A DNA stretch of 11,620 bases. It comes from Thermoplasmata archaeon (GTDB lineage Archaea; Thermoplasmatota; Thermoplasmata; Lutacidiplasmatales; UBA184). This document shows positions 1 through 6,320 of the stretch, piece after piece. The stretch's first letter is position 1. Each line of letters opens with the position of its first letter. Position numbers and translations under genes: made by a program. The notes below the pieces were generated by a model that searched no databases, was not told the origin of the DNA, and was given only the letters and a program-made list of their open reading frames with translations. Location: the NCBI GenBank assembly GCA_030038885.1, contig JASHQY010000160.1, forward strand, positions 1-11,620. Reading direction: 5' to 3'.

Positions 1-42
1 CGAGCCGGCGCCGCGCGAGTCGGCGTGAGGAGGGATCGGTCG

Positions 43-1440
43 ATGGCCGCCGCACGGGCCTCCCGGTCCCCGTCGCCGCTCTCCGAGCCGTCCGGCCGAG
101 CGCCGGTCGCCCCCGACGACGGGGCCGGGAGCGCGGGACCGTTCCGCGCCCGGGCCGAGTGGGATCCGCTCGAGGAGGTGCTGGTCCACCGGCCCGGCGT
201 CGAGATGTTCTTCGGGCTCCTCGAGCCGTACTCGTTCCTCTACGAGCGGGGGTTCCGGAGCGACGAGGCGATCCACGAGCACGAGGAGCTCGAGCACGCC
301 CTCGTGCAGGCCGGGGTCCGGGTCCGCCGCCTCATCCACCTCGCGATCGAACTCGGCGCCCGGCAGCCCGAGATGATCGAGCGGGTACGGCACGCGATCC
401 CGCGCCTCGTCCGTTACTCCGGCCCGCGGCCGATGGTCGAGGCGTCCCGGGCGGCGCTGCGCCGAAACCTGGACAAGTTCGACGGGGAGACCCTCTTCAA
501 CATCCTGTTGCTCCGGCCGTCGGTCCGGCTCTCGCGGCGTCCGGGGGTCCGCGTGATCCTGCCGACCGTCGAGCTCGACACGCCGCTCGCGAACCTGTAC
601 TTCATGCGCGACCAGCAGGCGCTGTCGGCGAACGGCTACGTGCTCGGGCGGATGTCGAAGCCGCAGCGCCGCCACGAGCCCGGGCTCACCGGCGCGCTCC
701 TGCGCGCGTGGGGCGCCCCGTTCGTCGCCGAGGTGCGCGCGCCGGGGACCTTCGAGGGCGGGGACTTCCTCCCGATGGGCGACGCCGCGCTGCTCGGCAC
801 CGGGGACCGGACCAACGCGAGCGGCGTCCGCCAGCTGCTCGCGAGCCCTCTCGGGGTCGACGAGGTCGCGGTCGTCCACCAGCCGAGCCATCCGGCGATC
901 CCGGGCAACGACCCGGACCCGATGATCGACATGCACCTCGACACGTACCTCAACGTCCCCGGCGAAGGGCTCGCGCTCGGCTGCGCGCCGCTGCTCGACC
1001 GGGCGCGGACCGAGGTCTACCGCCGGGGCGCCGACGGCCGCATGCGGCGGGCGCCGAAGTCGGTCTCCCTGCGCGAGTACCTGGCGGGGAGGAAGATCGA
1101 GGTCCTGCCGATCTCCTCGCTCGAGCAGATGAGCTACGCGTCGAACTTCCTCTGCCTGCGCGACCGGCGCCTCCTCGCGGTCGAGGTCGAGTCGGAGGTG
1201 GACCGCGTGCTCGCCGGCCTCGCGGTCGCCGCGCGCCGGAACCCCGCCCGGTACGGCGCGCTCTACCGGCTCGCGCGCAAGGAACGCGCCGAGCTGCGGG
1301 GCGGCCCCGGGTTCTTTCCCCACACCGCGTCCGTCCGCGACCACGGGATCGACGTGATCCCGCTCGACCTCGCGCAGATCACCGGCGGCTACGGCGGGGC
1401 GCACTGCATGACCTGCGTCGTGCGACGCACGGCGCCATGA
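43..1440 (+). CDS. arcA: Arginine deiminase (ADI pathway, first step)
   Basis: Hydrolyses L-arginine to citrulline and ammonia in the cytosol. The 465-residue product has the guanidino-modifying fold signatures: EEVLVHRPGVEM near the N-terminus, NLYFMRD (Asn184, Asp190), FEGGD (Glu238), MHLD (His298, Asp300) and a C-terminal GGAHCMTC with nucleophile Cys455. By family knowledge these correspond to Asp166, Glu224, His278/Asp280 and Cys406 of Pseudomonas ADI, so the catalytic set is complete. The ATG at 43 is chosen over the in-frame GTG at 25 because AGGAGGG (28-34) lies 8 bases before it. The protein is longer than typical ADIs (about 410 residues), partly through a Pro/Ser/Ala-rich N-terminal lead of about 35 residues. 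The Arg expected five residues before the Cys (GRGGG in Pseudomonas) appears to be Tyr450. arcC follows after 16 bases, which supports the call. An upstream reading frame may end at the TGA at 26-28, too little to name. Confidence 0.9.
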   Translation: MAAARASRSPSPLSEPSGRAPVAPDDGAGSAGPFRARAEWDPLEEVLVHRPGVEMFFGLLEPYSFLYERGFRSDEAIHEHEELEHALVQAGVRVRRLIHLAIELGARQPEMIERVRHAIPRLVRYSGPRPMVEASRAALRRNLDKFDGETLFNILLLRPSVRLSRRPGVRVILPTVELDTPLANLYFMRDQQALSANGYVLGRMSKPQRRHEPGLTGALLRAWGAPFVAEVRAPGTFEGGDFLPMGDAALLGTGDRTNASGVRQLLASPLGVDEVAVVHQPSHPAIPGNDPDPMIDMHLDTYLNVPGEGLALGCAPLLDRARTEVYRRGADGRMRRAPKSVSLREYLAGRKIEVLPISSLEQMSYASNFLCLRDRRLLAVEVESEVDRVLAGLAVAARRNPARYGALYRLARKERAELRGGPGFFPHTASVRDHGIDVIPLDLAQITGGYGGAHCMTCVVRRTAP

Positions 1441-1456
1441 CCGCGGCGGGGCCCCG

Positions 1457-2497
1457 GTGACGCGCGTCCTCGTCGCGCTCGGCGGGAACGCGATCCAGCC
1501 GGCCCGCGCCGCGGGCACGTGGCCCGAGGCCGTCCGTCGGATGCGCCGGACGGCCCGCGGTCTCGCGCGGATCGTCGCCCAGGGGCACGAGCTCGTCGTC
1601 ACGCACGGCAACGGCCCGCAGGTCGGCAACCTCGTGCGCGAAGCGGAGATCGCCGCGGCGGAGGTGCCGGCGCTCCCGATGTTCGTCGCGGACGCCGAGT
1701 CCGAGGGCGAGATCGGCTTCCTGGTCGCCCAGGAGCTCTCGGCGGCCCTCGCCCGCGTCCGGGTCCCGCGGACCGTGGTCCCGCTGGTCTGCCGGACCGA
1801 GGTCGACCCCCGGGATCCCGCGTTCCGGGCCCCGAGCAAGCCGGTCGGCCGGTTCTACCGCGCGGCGGAGGCGCGCCGCCGGCGCGCGACCCGCGGCTGG
1901 ATCCTGCGGGAGGATCGGGCGCGCGGCGGCTGGCGACGCCTCGTGCCGTCCCCCCGGCCCCGCCGGTGGCTCGAGGCGCCGGCCGTCCGCGCCGCGCTCG
2001 ACCTCGGCCTGGGACGCGCGTGCGTGTTCGTCGTGACCGGCGGTGGCGGCGTGCCGGTGGTGCGCCGAAAGGACGGGAGCTGGCAGGGCGTCGACGCCGT
2101 GATCGACAAGGATCGGGCGGCCGCGCTCGTCGCGCGGGCGCTCGGGTGCGCGCTGCTCGTGATCGTGACCGACGTGCCCGGCGCGGCCGTGGGGTTCGAC
2201 CGCTCCGACCGACGGTGGCTGCGGGACGTCCCCGCGGCCGAACTCCGGCGCTACCTCCGAGCCGGCGAGTTCGGCGCCGGCAGCATGGGACCGAAGGTCG
2301 AGGCGGTGCTCGACTTCGTCGCGCGCGGGGGCGACGAAGCCGTCATCACCGATCTCGCCTCGCTCGCGCGGGCGCTCGACGGTCGGGCGGGCACGCGCGT
2401 CCGGTCGAGCTCCGACCGCTCGGCCCGATCCTCGCCCGGGCGGGCCGCGCGGCGGATCCTCCGCCGGCGCCGTCAATCCCGGTTGACTCCGCGTTGA
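1457..2497 (+). CDS. arcC: Carbamate kinase
   Basis: Transfers phosphate from carbamoyl phosphate to ADP, giving ATP, ammonia and CO2; the energy-yielding end of the arginine deiminase pathway, or carbamoyl-phosphate synthesis in reverse. The 346-residue protein shows the amino-acid-kinase fold in order: LGGNAI (8-13), THGNGPQVG (49-57), SKPVGRFY with Lys128, VTGGGGVPVV, GVDAVIDKD (Asp217-Lys218-Asp219), VTDVPGA and GSMGPK with Lys280. These are diagnostic for ArcC. The GTG start gives the normal MTRVLVALGGN beginning and lies 16 bases after arcA, so the two are probably one operon. Typical ArcC ends near residue 315 here (GTRV); a further 31 Arg/Ser-rich residues follow, and their coding sequence runs into the palindrome upstream of the next gene. 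Ornithine carbamoyltransferase, the middle enzyme, is not in the window. Confidence 0.92.
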   Translation: MTRVLVALGGNAIQPARAAGTWPEAVRRMRRTARGLARIVAQGHELVVTHGNGPQVGNLVREAEIAAAEVPALPMFVADAESEGEIGFLVAQELSAALARVRVPRTVVPLVCRTEVDPRDPAFRAPSKPVGRFYRAAEARRRRATRGWILREDRARGGWRRLVPSPRPRRWLEAPAVRAALDLGLGRACVFVVTGGGGVPVVRRKDGSWQGVDAVIDKDRAAALVARALGCALLVIVTDVPGAAVGFDRSDRRWLRDVPAAELRRYLRAGEFGAGSMGPKVEAVLDFVARGGDEAVITDLASLARALDGRAGTRVRSSSDRSARSSPGRAARRILRRRRQSRLTPR

Positions 2498-2498
2498 T
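2472..2498. promoter_or_regulatory. Palindrome GTCAA-N6-TTGAC plus a third half-site, upstream of the alcohol dehydrogenase
   Basis: GTCAA at 2472-2476 and TTGAC at 2483-2487 form a perfect inverted repeat with a 6-base spacer. A further TTGAT at 2494-2498 continues the exact 11-base spacing, so three half-sites lie about one helical turn apart. The adh ATG is 49 bases past the palindrome, and TTGATATC (2494-2501) could double as an AT-rich core promoter element. The site overlaps the last codons and stop of arcC. Probably an operator; the binding protein is unknown. The same palindrome recurs at 3636 and, with one mismatch, at 4764. Confidence 0.65.
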
Positions 2499-2535
2499 AT
2501 CGTCGTGGGCGCTCCCCGAGCCCGAGGGGAACGCC

Positions 2536-3585
2536 ATGCGAGCCTTTGTGATGGAAGGGATCGGGAAGGTCTCGGTCCAGGAAAAGCCGGTGCCCACGCC
2601 GGGACCGAACGACGCGATCGTGAGGACCACGGCGGCGCTGATCTGCACGTCGGACTCCCACACGGTGCGCGGCGCGATCGGGGATCGCCACGGCCTCACG
2701 CTGGGGCACGAGTCGGTCGGGGTGATCGATCGCCTCGGCTCGGCCGTGGAGGGGTTCCGCGAAGGGCAGCGGGTCGCGGTCAACGCGATCACGCCGTGCT
2801 ACGTGTGCGAGAACTGCCAGCGCGGGTTCACGTCGCAGTGCACCCAGGCGCTGGGGGGATGGAAGTTCGCGAACATCAAGGACGGCACCCTCGCCGAGTA
2901 CTTCCACGTGAACCAGGCGACCGCGAACCTCGCGCCGATCCCGGACTCGGTCCCCGACGAGAAGGCGGTCTACGCCTGCGACATGATGTCGACGGGGTTC
3001 ATGGGCGCCGAGCACGCCGCGATCCCGCTCGGCGGCAGCGTCGCGGTCTTCGGGGCCGGACCGGTCGGCCTGATGGCGGTCCAGGGGGCCCAGCTCCTCG
3101 GGGCCGGTCGGATCTTCGCGGTCGAGAGCGTGCCGGCGCGCCAGGCGCTCGCCCGACGGTACGGGGCCGACGAGATCGTCGACTTCTCCCGGACGGACCC
3201 GGTCCGCGCGCTGCTCGACGCCACCGGGGGCACCGGTGTCGATTCGGCGATCGAGGCGCTCGGCGCGGAGGAGACGTTCATGAACTGCGTGCGCGCGACC
3301 CGGCCCGGGGGAACGATCTCGAACGTCGGGTACCACGGGGACGGGGAGTTCGTCCGGATCCCGCGGCTGGACTGGGGCGTGGGCATGAACGACAAGACGA
3401 TCCGGACCGGCCTGTGCCCCGGCGGTCGGGAACGCATGGTCCGCCTCCTCGGCTTCCTGGCGCGGGGCCGCGTGGACCCGACCCCGATGACGACGCACCG
3501 GCTCTCGTTCGACCAGATCGAGGCCGCGTTCCGGATGATGGACCGCAAAGAGGGCGGGATCATCAAGCCCCTGATCCGGTTCTAG
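2536..3585 (+). CDS. Zinc-dependent secondary-alcohol (isopropanol-type) dehydrogenase
   Basis: Medium-chain dehydrogenase of 349 residues, oxidising secondary alcohols to ketones or the reverse. Closest by memory to the Thermoanaerobacter brockii/Clostridium beijerinckii family: shared signatures are CTSDSHTV, GHE, GWKFANIKDG, EYFHVN, DMMSTGF and GLCPGGR. Catalytic zinc ligands are Cys37, His58, Glu59 and Asp149. Two differences stand out. A C-x2-C-x2-C-x7-C set (Cys88, 91, 94, 102) forms the structural zinc lobe that the brockii enzyme lacks. After the Rossmann GAGPVG (173-178), the cofactor strand ends in Glu197-Ser-Val199 where the NADPH-specific enzymes have Gly-Ser-Arg, so I infer NAD(H) preference. 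The ATG at 2536 has GAGGGG (2524-2529) 6 bases upstream. A palindromic operator candidate precedes it and a strong hairpin follows. The physiological substrate is not determined. Confidence 0.9.
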   Translation: MRAFVMEGIGKVSVQEKPVPTPGPNDAIVRTTAALICTSDSHTVRGAIGDRHGLTLGHESVGVIDRLGSAVEGFREGQRVAVNAITPCYVCENCQRGFTSQCTQALGGWKFANIKDGTLAEYFHVNQATANLAPIPDSVPDEKAVYACDMMSTGFMGAEHAAIPLGGSVAVFGAGPVGLMAVQGAQLLGAGRIFAVESVPARQALARRYGADEIVDFSRTDPVRALLDATGGTGVDSAIEALGAEETFMNCVRATRPGGTISNVGYHGDGEFVRIPRLDWGVGMNDKTIRTGLCPGGRERMVRLLGFLARGRVDPTPMTTHRLSFDQIEAAFRMMDRKEGGIIKPLIRF

Positions 3586-3590
3586 CGCGC

Positions 3591-3635
3591 CCCCGCCGGG
3601 GCCCGCGGAGGGCGCGCGCCGCGGGCCCGACGGGG
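3591..3635 (+). terminator. Strong hairpin after the alcohol dehydrogenase
   Basis: GGGCCCGCGG (3599-3608) pairs perfectly with CCGCGGGCCC (3619-3628) around a 10-base loop, and CCCCG (3591-3595) can pair with CGGGG (3631-3635) outside it. It starts 5 bases after the adh stop and ends right against the palindrome at 3636. There is no T-run, so it is not a classical intrinsic terminator; it may mark a 3' end or insulate the next promoter. Confidence 0.4.
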
Positions 3636-3651
3636 GTCAACCGGCGTTGAC
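3636..3651. promoter_or_regulatory. Palindrome GTCAA-N6-TTGAC upstream of the GNAT gene
   Basis: Perfect copy of the inverted repeat: GTCAA 3636-3640, spacer CCGGCG, TTGAC 3647-3651. It ends 43 bases before the acetyltransferase ATG, nearly the same distance as at the alcohol dehydrogenase (48 intervening bases), which supports a regulatory role at both promoters. One turn further, TTCAA (3658-3662) is only a weak half-site match. Confidence 0.65.
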
Positions 3652-3694
3652 CTGCGCTTCAAGGGGGAGAAGGACCGTCGCTCGATCGGCGACC

Positions 3695-4315
3695 ATGACG
3701 ACCGACCTCCGGACGGACGAGCCCCCGACCGCGCGGGACGACAGCTTCCTCGCGCTGGCCGACGGGACCCCGGTGATCGTCCACCCCGTTCGCCGGGAGG
3801 ACCGGGCCGAGGTGGCGGCCTTCACCCAGCGACTCTCGCTCGACTCGATCGAGCTCCGGTACTCCGCGCCGATGCGGGCGGAGGCCGTGATTCGGGAGAT
3901 CCTCGGCGACGGGAGGCCCGAGGAGCGCCTCTCGCTGCTGATGGAGACCCTCGAAGAAGTCCCGCGCGTCGTGGGGACCGCCGAGTACGTCCGCTACGCG
4001 CGGGAGCCGCGCCGCGCTGAGGTCGCATTCCTGGTCGCCGACGAATTCCAGGGCCGGACCGCGGGCACCCTCCTCCTGTACGACCTCGCTCGGCGCGCCC
4101 GGTCGGTGGGCATCCGGTGGTTCTCGGCGATCGTGATGGCGGAGAACGGCGCGATGTGCGACGTCTTCCGGCACTCGGGATTCCCGTCGCGGAGCGTCCG
4201 CGAGGGCCCGACGCTCCGGATCGACCTCGACATCGGTGAGGCCGTCGGGGCGAGACCGGATCCGGACCCGACGCGGATCGAAGCGATCGGGCCGACCGCC
4301 GTGCCGGCCGGGTAG
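3695..4315 (+). CDS. GNAT-family N-acetyltransferase
   Basis: A 206-residue cytosolic protein with one Gcn5-related acetyltransferase domain spanning about residues 25-180. The start of the fold is VIVHPVRREDRAEVAAF followed by LSLDSIELRY, a pattern seen in the acetyltransferase part of Pat-type protein lysine acetyltransferases. The acetyl-CoA-binding motif A is VADEFQGRTAG (114-124, a Q-x-x-x-x-G variant), then YDLARRARSVGI and the motif-B region MAENGAMCDVFRHSGF (148-163). Residues 181-206 are a Pro-rich tail. Substrate cannot be read from sequence; a protein lysine, a small amine or an antibiotic are all possible. The ATG at 3695 is preferred to the in-frame TTG at 3647, which lies inside the palindrome. 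No good ribosome site is adjacent, so a short or absent leader is likely. Convergent with the minus-strand gene at 4383-4727. Confidence 0.8.
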   Translation: MTTDLRTDEPPTARDDSFLALADGTPVIVHPVRREDRAEVAAFTQRLSLDSIELRYSAPMRAEAVIREILGDGRPEERLSLLMETLEEVPRVVGTAEYVRYAREPRRAEVAFLVADEFQGRTAGTLLLYDLARRARSVGIRWFSAIVMAENGAMCDVFRHSGFPSRSVREGPTLRIDLDIGEAVGARPDPDPTRIEAIGPTAVPAG

Positions 4316-4322
4316 GACCCAC

Positions 4323-4364
4323 GGCCCCGCCGCCCCGACCCGCCCGGACCCGGTCGGTGGGGCC
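4323..4364. terminator. Possible hairpin between convergent genes
   Basis: GGCCCC (4323-4328) can pair with GGGGCC (4359-4364), and CCGACC (4335-4340) with GGTCGG (4352-4357), leaving an asymmetric internal loop. It fills the 67-base gap between the GNAT gene and the convergent receiver-like gene. There is no T-run; such pairings arise easily at this GC level, so this is weak. Confidence 0.25.
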
Positions 4365-4382
4365 CCCCGAGCGTCCGCGGGC

Positions 4383-4727
4383 CTACGCGACCAGGTCCCG
4401 GACCAGCGCGACGAGCCGCTCCCGCTCGAGCGGGAGCGGCACGACCCGGACGCCGCTCGCTCCCGCGAGTCCGGGGTCCCGGGCACCGACCACGACGATC
4501 CGCGCGCCCGGGAGCTCTCCCCGGGTCCAGCGGCGGGCCGTGCGGCAGTACGCCTCGTTGCACGCGACGAGGACCACGGGCTCCTCTCCCGGCAGCCACG
4601 AGCCGAGCTCCCCGGGTCCGAGGTCGGCCACCATCCGGCACGGGATCCCCTCGGAAAGGAGGAGGTCGCCGATCGACCGACCCAGGCTCGGCGTCTCCCC
4701 GACGACCACCACGGACCGCGGCGCCAC
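4383..4727 (-). CDS. Receiver-like protein lacking phosphorylation residues
   Basis: A 114-residue protein with the alternating strand/helix pattern of a response-regulator receiver and no output domain. Strands are SVVVVGE (5-11), PVVLVAC (50-56), RIVVVGA (76-82) and VRVVPLP (93-99), closing with ERERLVALVRDLVA as a final helix. Against a normal receiver, the acidic pair after strand 1 is replaced (GETP), the phospho-acceptor Asp after strand 3 is Ala55 or nearby, the Thr/Ser after strand 4 is Gly, and the Lys-Pro after strand 5 is Leu98-Pro99. It therefore cannot signal by the usual phosphorylation. The start is GTG at 4727; an AT-rich CTATTT lies 22-29 bases upstream, consistent with a leaderless transcript. 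It diverges from the histidine kinase across a gap holding the shared palindrome, so I infer a partner or connector of that kinase. Another flavodoxin-like fold remains possible. Confidence 0.65.
   Translation of the reverse strand: MAPRSVVVVGETPSLGRSIGDLLLSEGIPCRMVADLGPGELGSWLPGEEPVVLVACNEAYCRTARRWTRGELPGARIVVVGARDPGLAGASGVRVVPLPLERERLVALVRDLVA
4415..4440. repeat. 26-base perfect palindrome inside the receiver-like gene
   Basis: GCCGCTCCCGCTC (4415-4427) is followed immediately by its exact reverse complement (4428-4440), centred on CTCGAG. It encodes the PLPLERER stretch near the C-terminus of the minus-strand gene, 30 bases from its stop. In RNA it would fold into a near-continuous stem on either strand. 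It may influence mRNA 3' ends for the two convergent genes or may simply follow from Leu/Arg/Glu codon choice. Confidence 0.6.
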
Positions 4728-4748
4728 GCCGGGACCAGCGGGCGTTCA

Positions 4749-4756
4749 GGAAATAG
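4749..4756 (-). promoter_or_regulatory. Possible TATA-like element of the receiver-like gene
   Basis: Read on the minus strand, CTATTTCC lies 22-29 bases before the GTG at 4727, where an archaeal TATA box for a leaderless transcript would be. It is an unusually AT-rich patch in its surroundings. Position and composition only; no experimental or comparative support. Confidence 0.25.
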
Positions 4757-4763
4757 CCCGCCC

Positions 4764-4779
4764 GTCAGTTCGAGTTGAC
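4764..4779. promoter_or_regulatory. Palindrome GTCAG-N6-TTGAC in the receiver-like/kinase divergent region
   Basis: One mismatch from the consensus: GTCAG 4764-4768, spacer TTCGAG, TTGAC 4775-4779. It sits between divergent starts (minus GTG at 4727, plus GTG at 4839), 59 bases before the kinase start and 36 bases upstream of the receiver-like start, so it could serve either promoter or both. Confidence 0.55.
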
Positions 4780-4838
4780 CCAGCGTCGCCGGGCCGCCGA
4801 AGCCGACATTACCCGCCGGCCGCTCGGCGGGCAGCCCC

Positions 4839-6311
4839 GTGACGCCGAAATCGCTGGACCCCGAGCTCGCCGTGCGCGCGCTCGAGTGCGCGCCGATGGC
4901 GATCGCCCTGATCACCGCGCCCGGCACGATCTCCTGGGCGAACCCGGCGTACTTCGCGACGACGGGCCGGACGCCGGACCTCCTCGGATCGGACTTCCAC
5001 GACATCCCCGAAACGGACGGCACCTGGTCGCCGGCGATCCGGGCGGCCGTGGACGCCGCCCTCGCGGGGGGCGCGCCGTCCACGTTCCCGGCCGTGCGCG
5101 CGCGCTACCGCGGGGGGCCGCCGGGCGTCTACCTCGACGTCGACATCCGGCCGCTGCCGGAGGTCCCCGGGGGACCGCGACGGGCGCTCCTCGTGATCCG
5201 GGACGTCACCGAGGGCTGGACCGCGCACGAGCGGTCGACCGTGTTCCAGCAGGCGTTCCGCTCGTCGACCAACGCGATGCAGCTCACGGACGCCCGGGGG
5301 ATCATGGTCGACGTGAATCCGGCCTACGAGCGCATCTACGGCTACTCGCGCGCCGAGTGCGTCGGGCGGAAGCCGAGCCTCGTGCGCAGCCGGGTGACCC
5401 CGCCGGCCGTGTACGAGGCGATGTGGCAGGGACTGCTCGATCCGGAGCGGGGCTACTGGTCGGGCGAGCTCCTCAACCGCGACCGGGCCGGTCGGGAGCG
5501 GCCGGTCCTCCTGACGATCACGGCGATCCGGAACGAGCGGGGCGCGATCACGCACTACCTCGGGGTCGCGGTCGACCTCTCGGAGCAGCGCAGCTGGGAG
5601 CGGCGGGCAGCGCACGCGGACAAGCTCGCGTCGATCGGGCAGCTCGCGGCCGGGGTCGCGCACGAGATCAACACGCCGCTCGCGAACCTCCAGCTCGTGA
5701 CGGAGAGCCTCCGCCGCCGCTCCCGCGACCCCGCGACCCTCGCGCGCCTCGACACGATGACCGAGCAGATCGAGGCGGCGGCGCGGATCGTCCGGGGCCT
5801 GCTCGACTTCGCCCGACGCGAGGAGTCGCACCCGGTCCGGCTCGACCTCACCGCGGTCGTCCGCGGGGCCGTGGAGTTCCTGCGCGGCAAGCAGTCGGCC
5901 GACGTGCTGCTCGAGGAGGAGTACCCTCCGGAGCCGGTGGAGGTGCTCGGGGAGCGGGGCGCGCTCACCCAGGTCGTGACGAACCTGCTGAACAACGCCT
6001 ACGACGCGATGCAGGGCGTCGGGTCGATCCGGATCGCGGTGCGGCGGCGGGGCGACGCGGCCGAGATCGAGGTCGTCGACAGCGGCCCCGGCATCCCGAT
6101 CGAGCTCCTCCCGAGGATCTTCGAGCCGTTCTTCACGACGAAGCCCGAGGGGCAGGGGACCGGACTCGGGCTCGCGATCTGCCACGGGATCGTCCAGTCG
6201 CACCACGGGACGATCACCGTGCGGAACGTCCCCGGCGCGGGGGCCGGGTTCCGGGTCACGCTGCCGCTCCGCCCCCCGGAGGCGCGCGGCGCGCCCCCGG
6301 TCGCGTCCTAG
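4839..6311 (+). CDS. Soluble PAS-PAS sensor histidine kinase
   Basis: A 490-residue two-component kinase with no signal peptide or membrane segment, so it should sense a cytosolic signal. Domain order: PAS 1 (about 8-128, ending LVIRDVTE), PAS 2 (about 135-255, with VNPAYERIYGYSRAE and LGVAVDLSEQ), then a HisKA helix carrying the phospho-acceptor His275 in GVAHEINTPLANLQ. The HATPase_c domain follows with N-box TNLLNNAYDAM (381-391), G1 box DSGPGIP (Asp414), F box FEPFFTTK and G2 box GQGTGLGLAI (about 438-447). All catalytic boxes are intact, and the H-box resembles the NtrB/AtoS type. No haem- or flavin-binding residues can be claimed for the PAS domains. The GTG start gives MTPKSLDPELAVRALE directly before PAS 1; no strong ribosome site is visible. 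A plausible partner is the response regulator at 7263, two genes on. Confidence 0.92.
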   Translation: MTPKSLDPELAVRALECAPMAIALITAPGTISWANPAYFATTGRTPDLLGSDFHDIPETDGTWSPAIRAAVDAALAGGAPSTFPAVRARYRGGPPGVYLDVDIRPLPEVPGGPRRALLVIRDVTEGWTAHERSTVFQQAFRSSTNAMQLTDARGIMVDVNPAYERIYGYSRAECVGRKPSLVRSRVTPPAVYEAMWQGLLDPERGYWSGELLNRDRAGRERPVLLTITAIRNERGAITHYLGVAVDLSEQRSWERRAAHADKLASIGQLAAGVAHEINTPLANLQLVTESLRRRSRDPATLARLDTMTEQIEAAARIVRGLLDFARREESHPVRLDLTAVVRGAVEFLRGKQSADVLLEEEYPPEPVEVLGERGALTQVVTNLLNNAYDAMQGVGSIRIAVRRRGDAAEIEVVDSGPGIPIELLPRIFEPFFTTKPEGQGTGLGLAICHGIVQSHHGTITVRNVPGAGAGFRVTLPLRPPEARGAPPVAS

Positions 6312-6320
6312 CGCGCGGTC

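Noticed and set aside
1379..2476. A 365-codon open frame opposite arcC
   Set aside because: Shadow of carbamate kinase; no recognisable domain, biased Arg/Pro/Ala composition.
2779..2783. GTCAA inside the alcohol dehydrogenase gene
   Set aside because: No TTGAC-like partner six bases away, and it is part of Val-Asn codons.
2483..3652. Reading TTGAC as a bacterial -35 box
   Set aside because: No TATAAT-like -10 sequence lies 16-18 bases downstream at 3647 or 4775, and the symmetric GTCAA arm would be unexplained. A palindromic operator fits better.
3647..3694. TTG start 16 codons upstream for the GNAT gene
   Set aside because: It lies inside the palindrome and adds residues not resembling the domain; the ATG at 3695 suffices.
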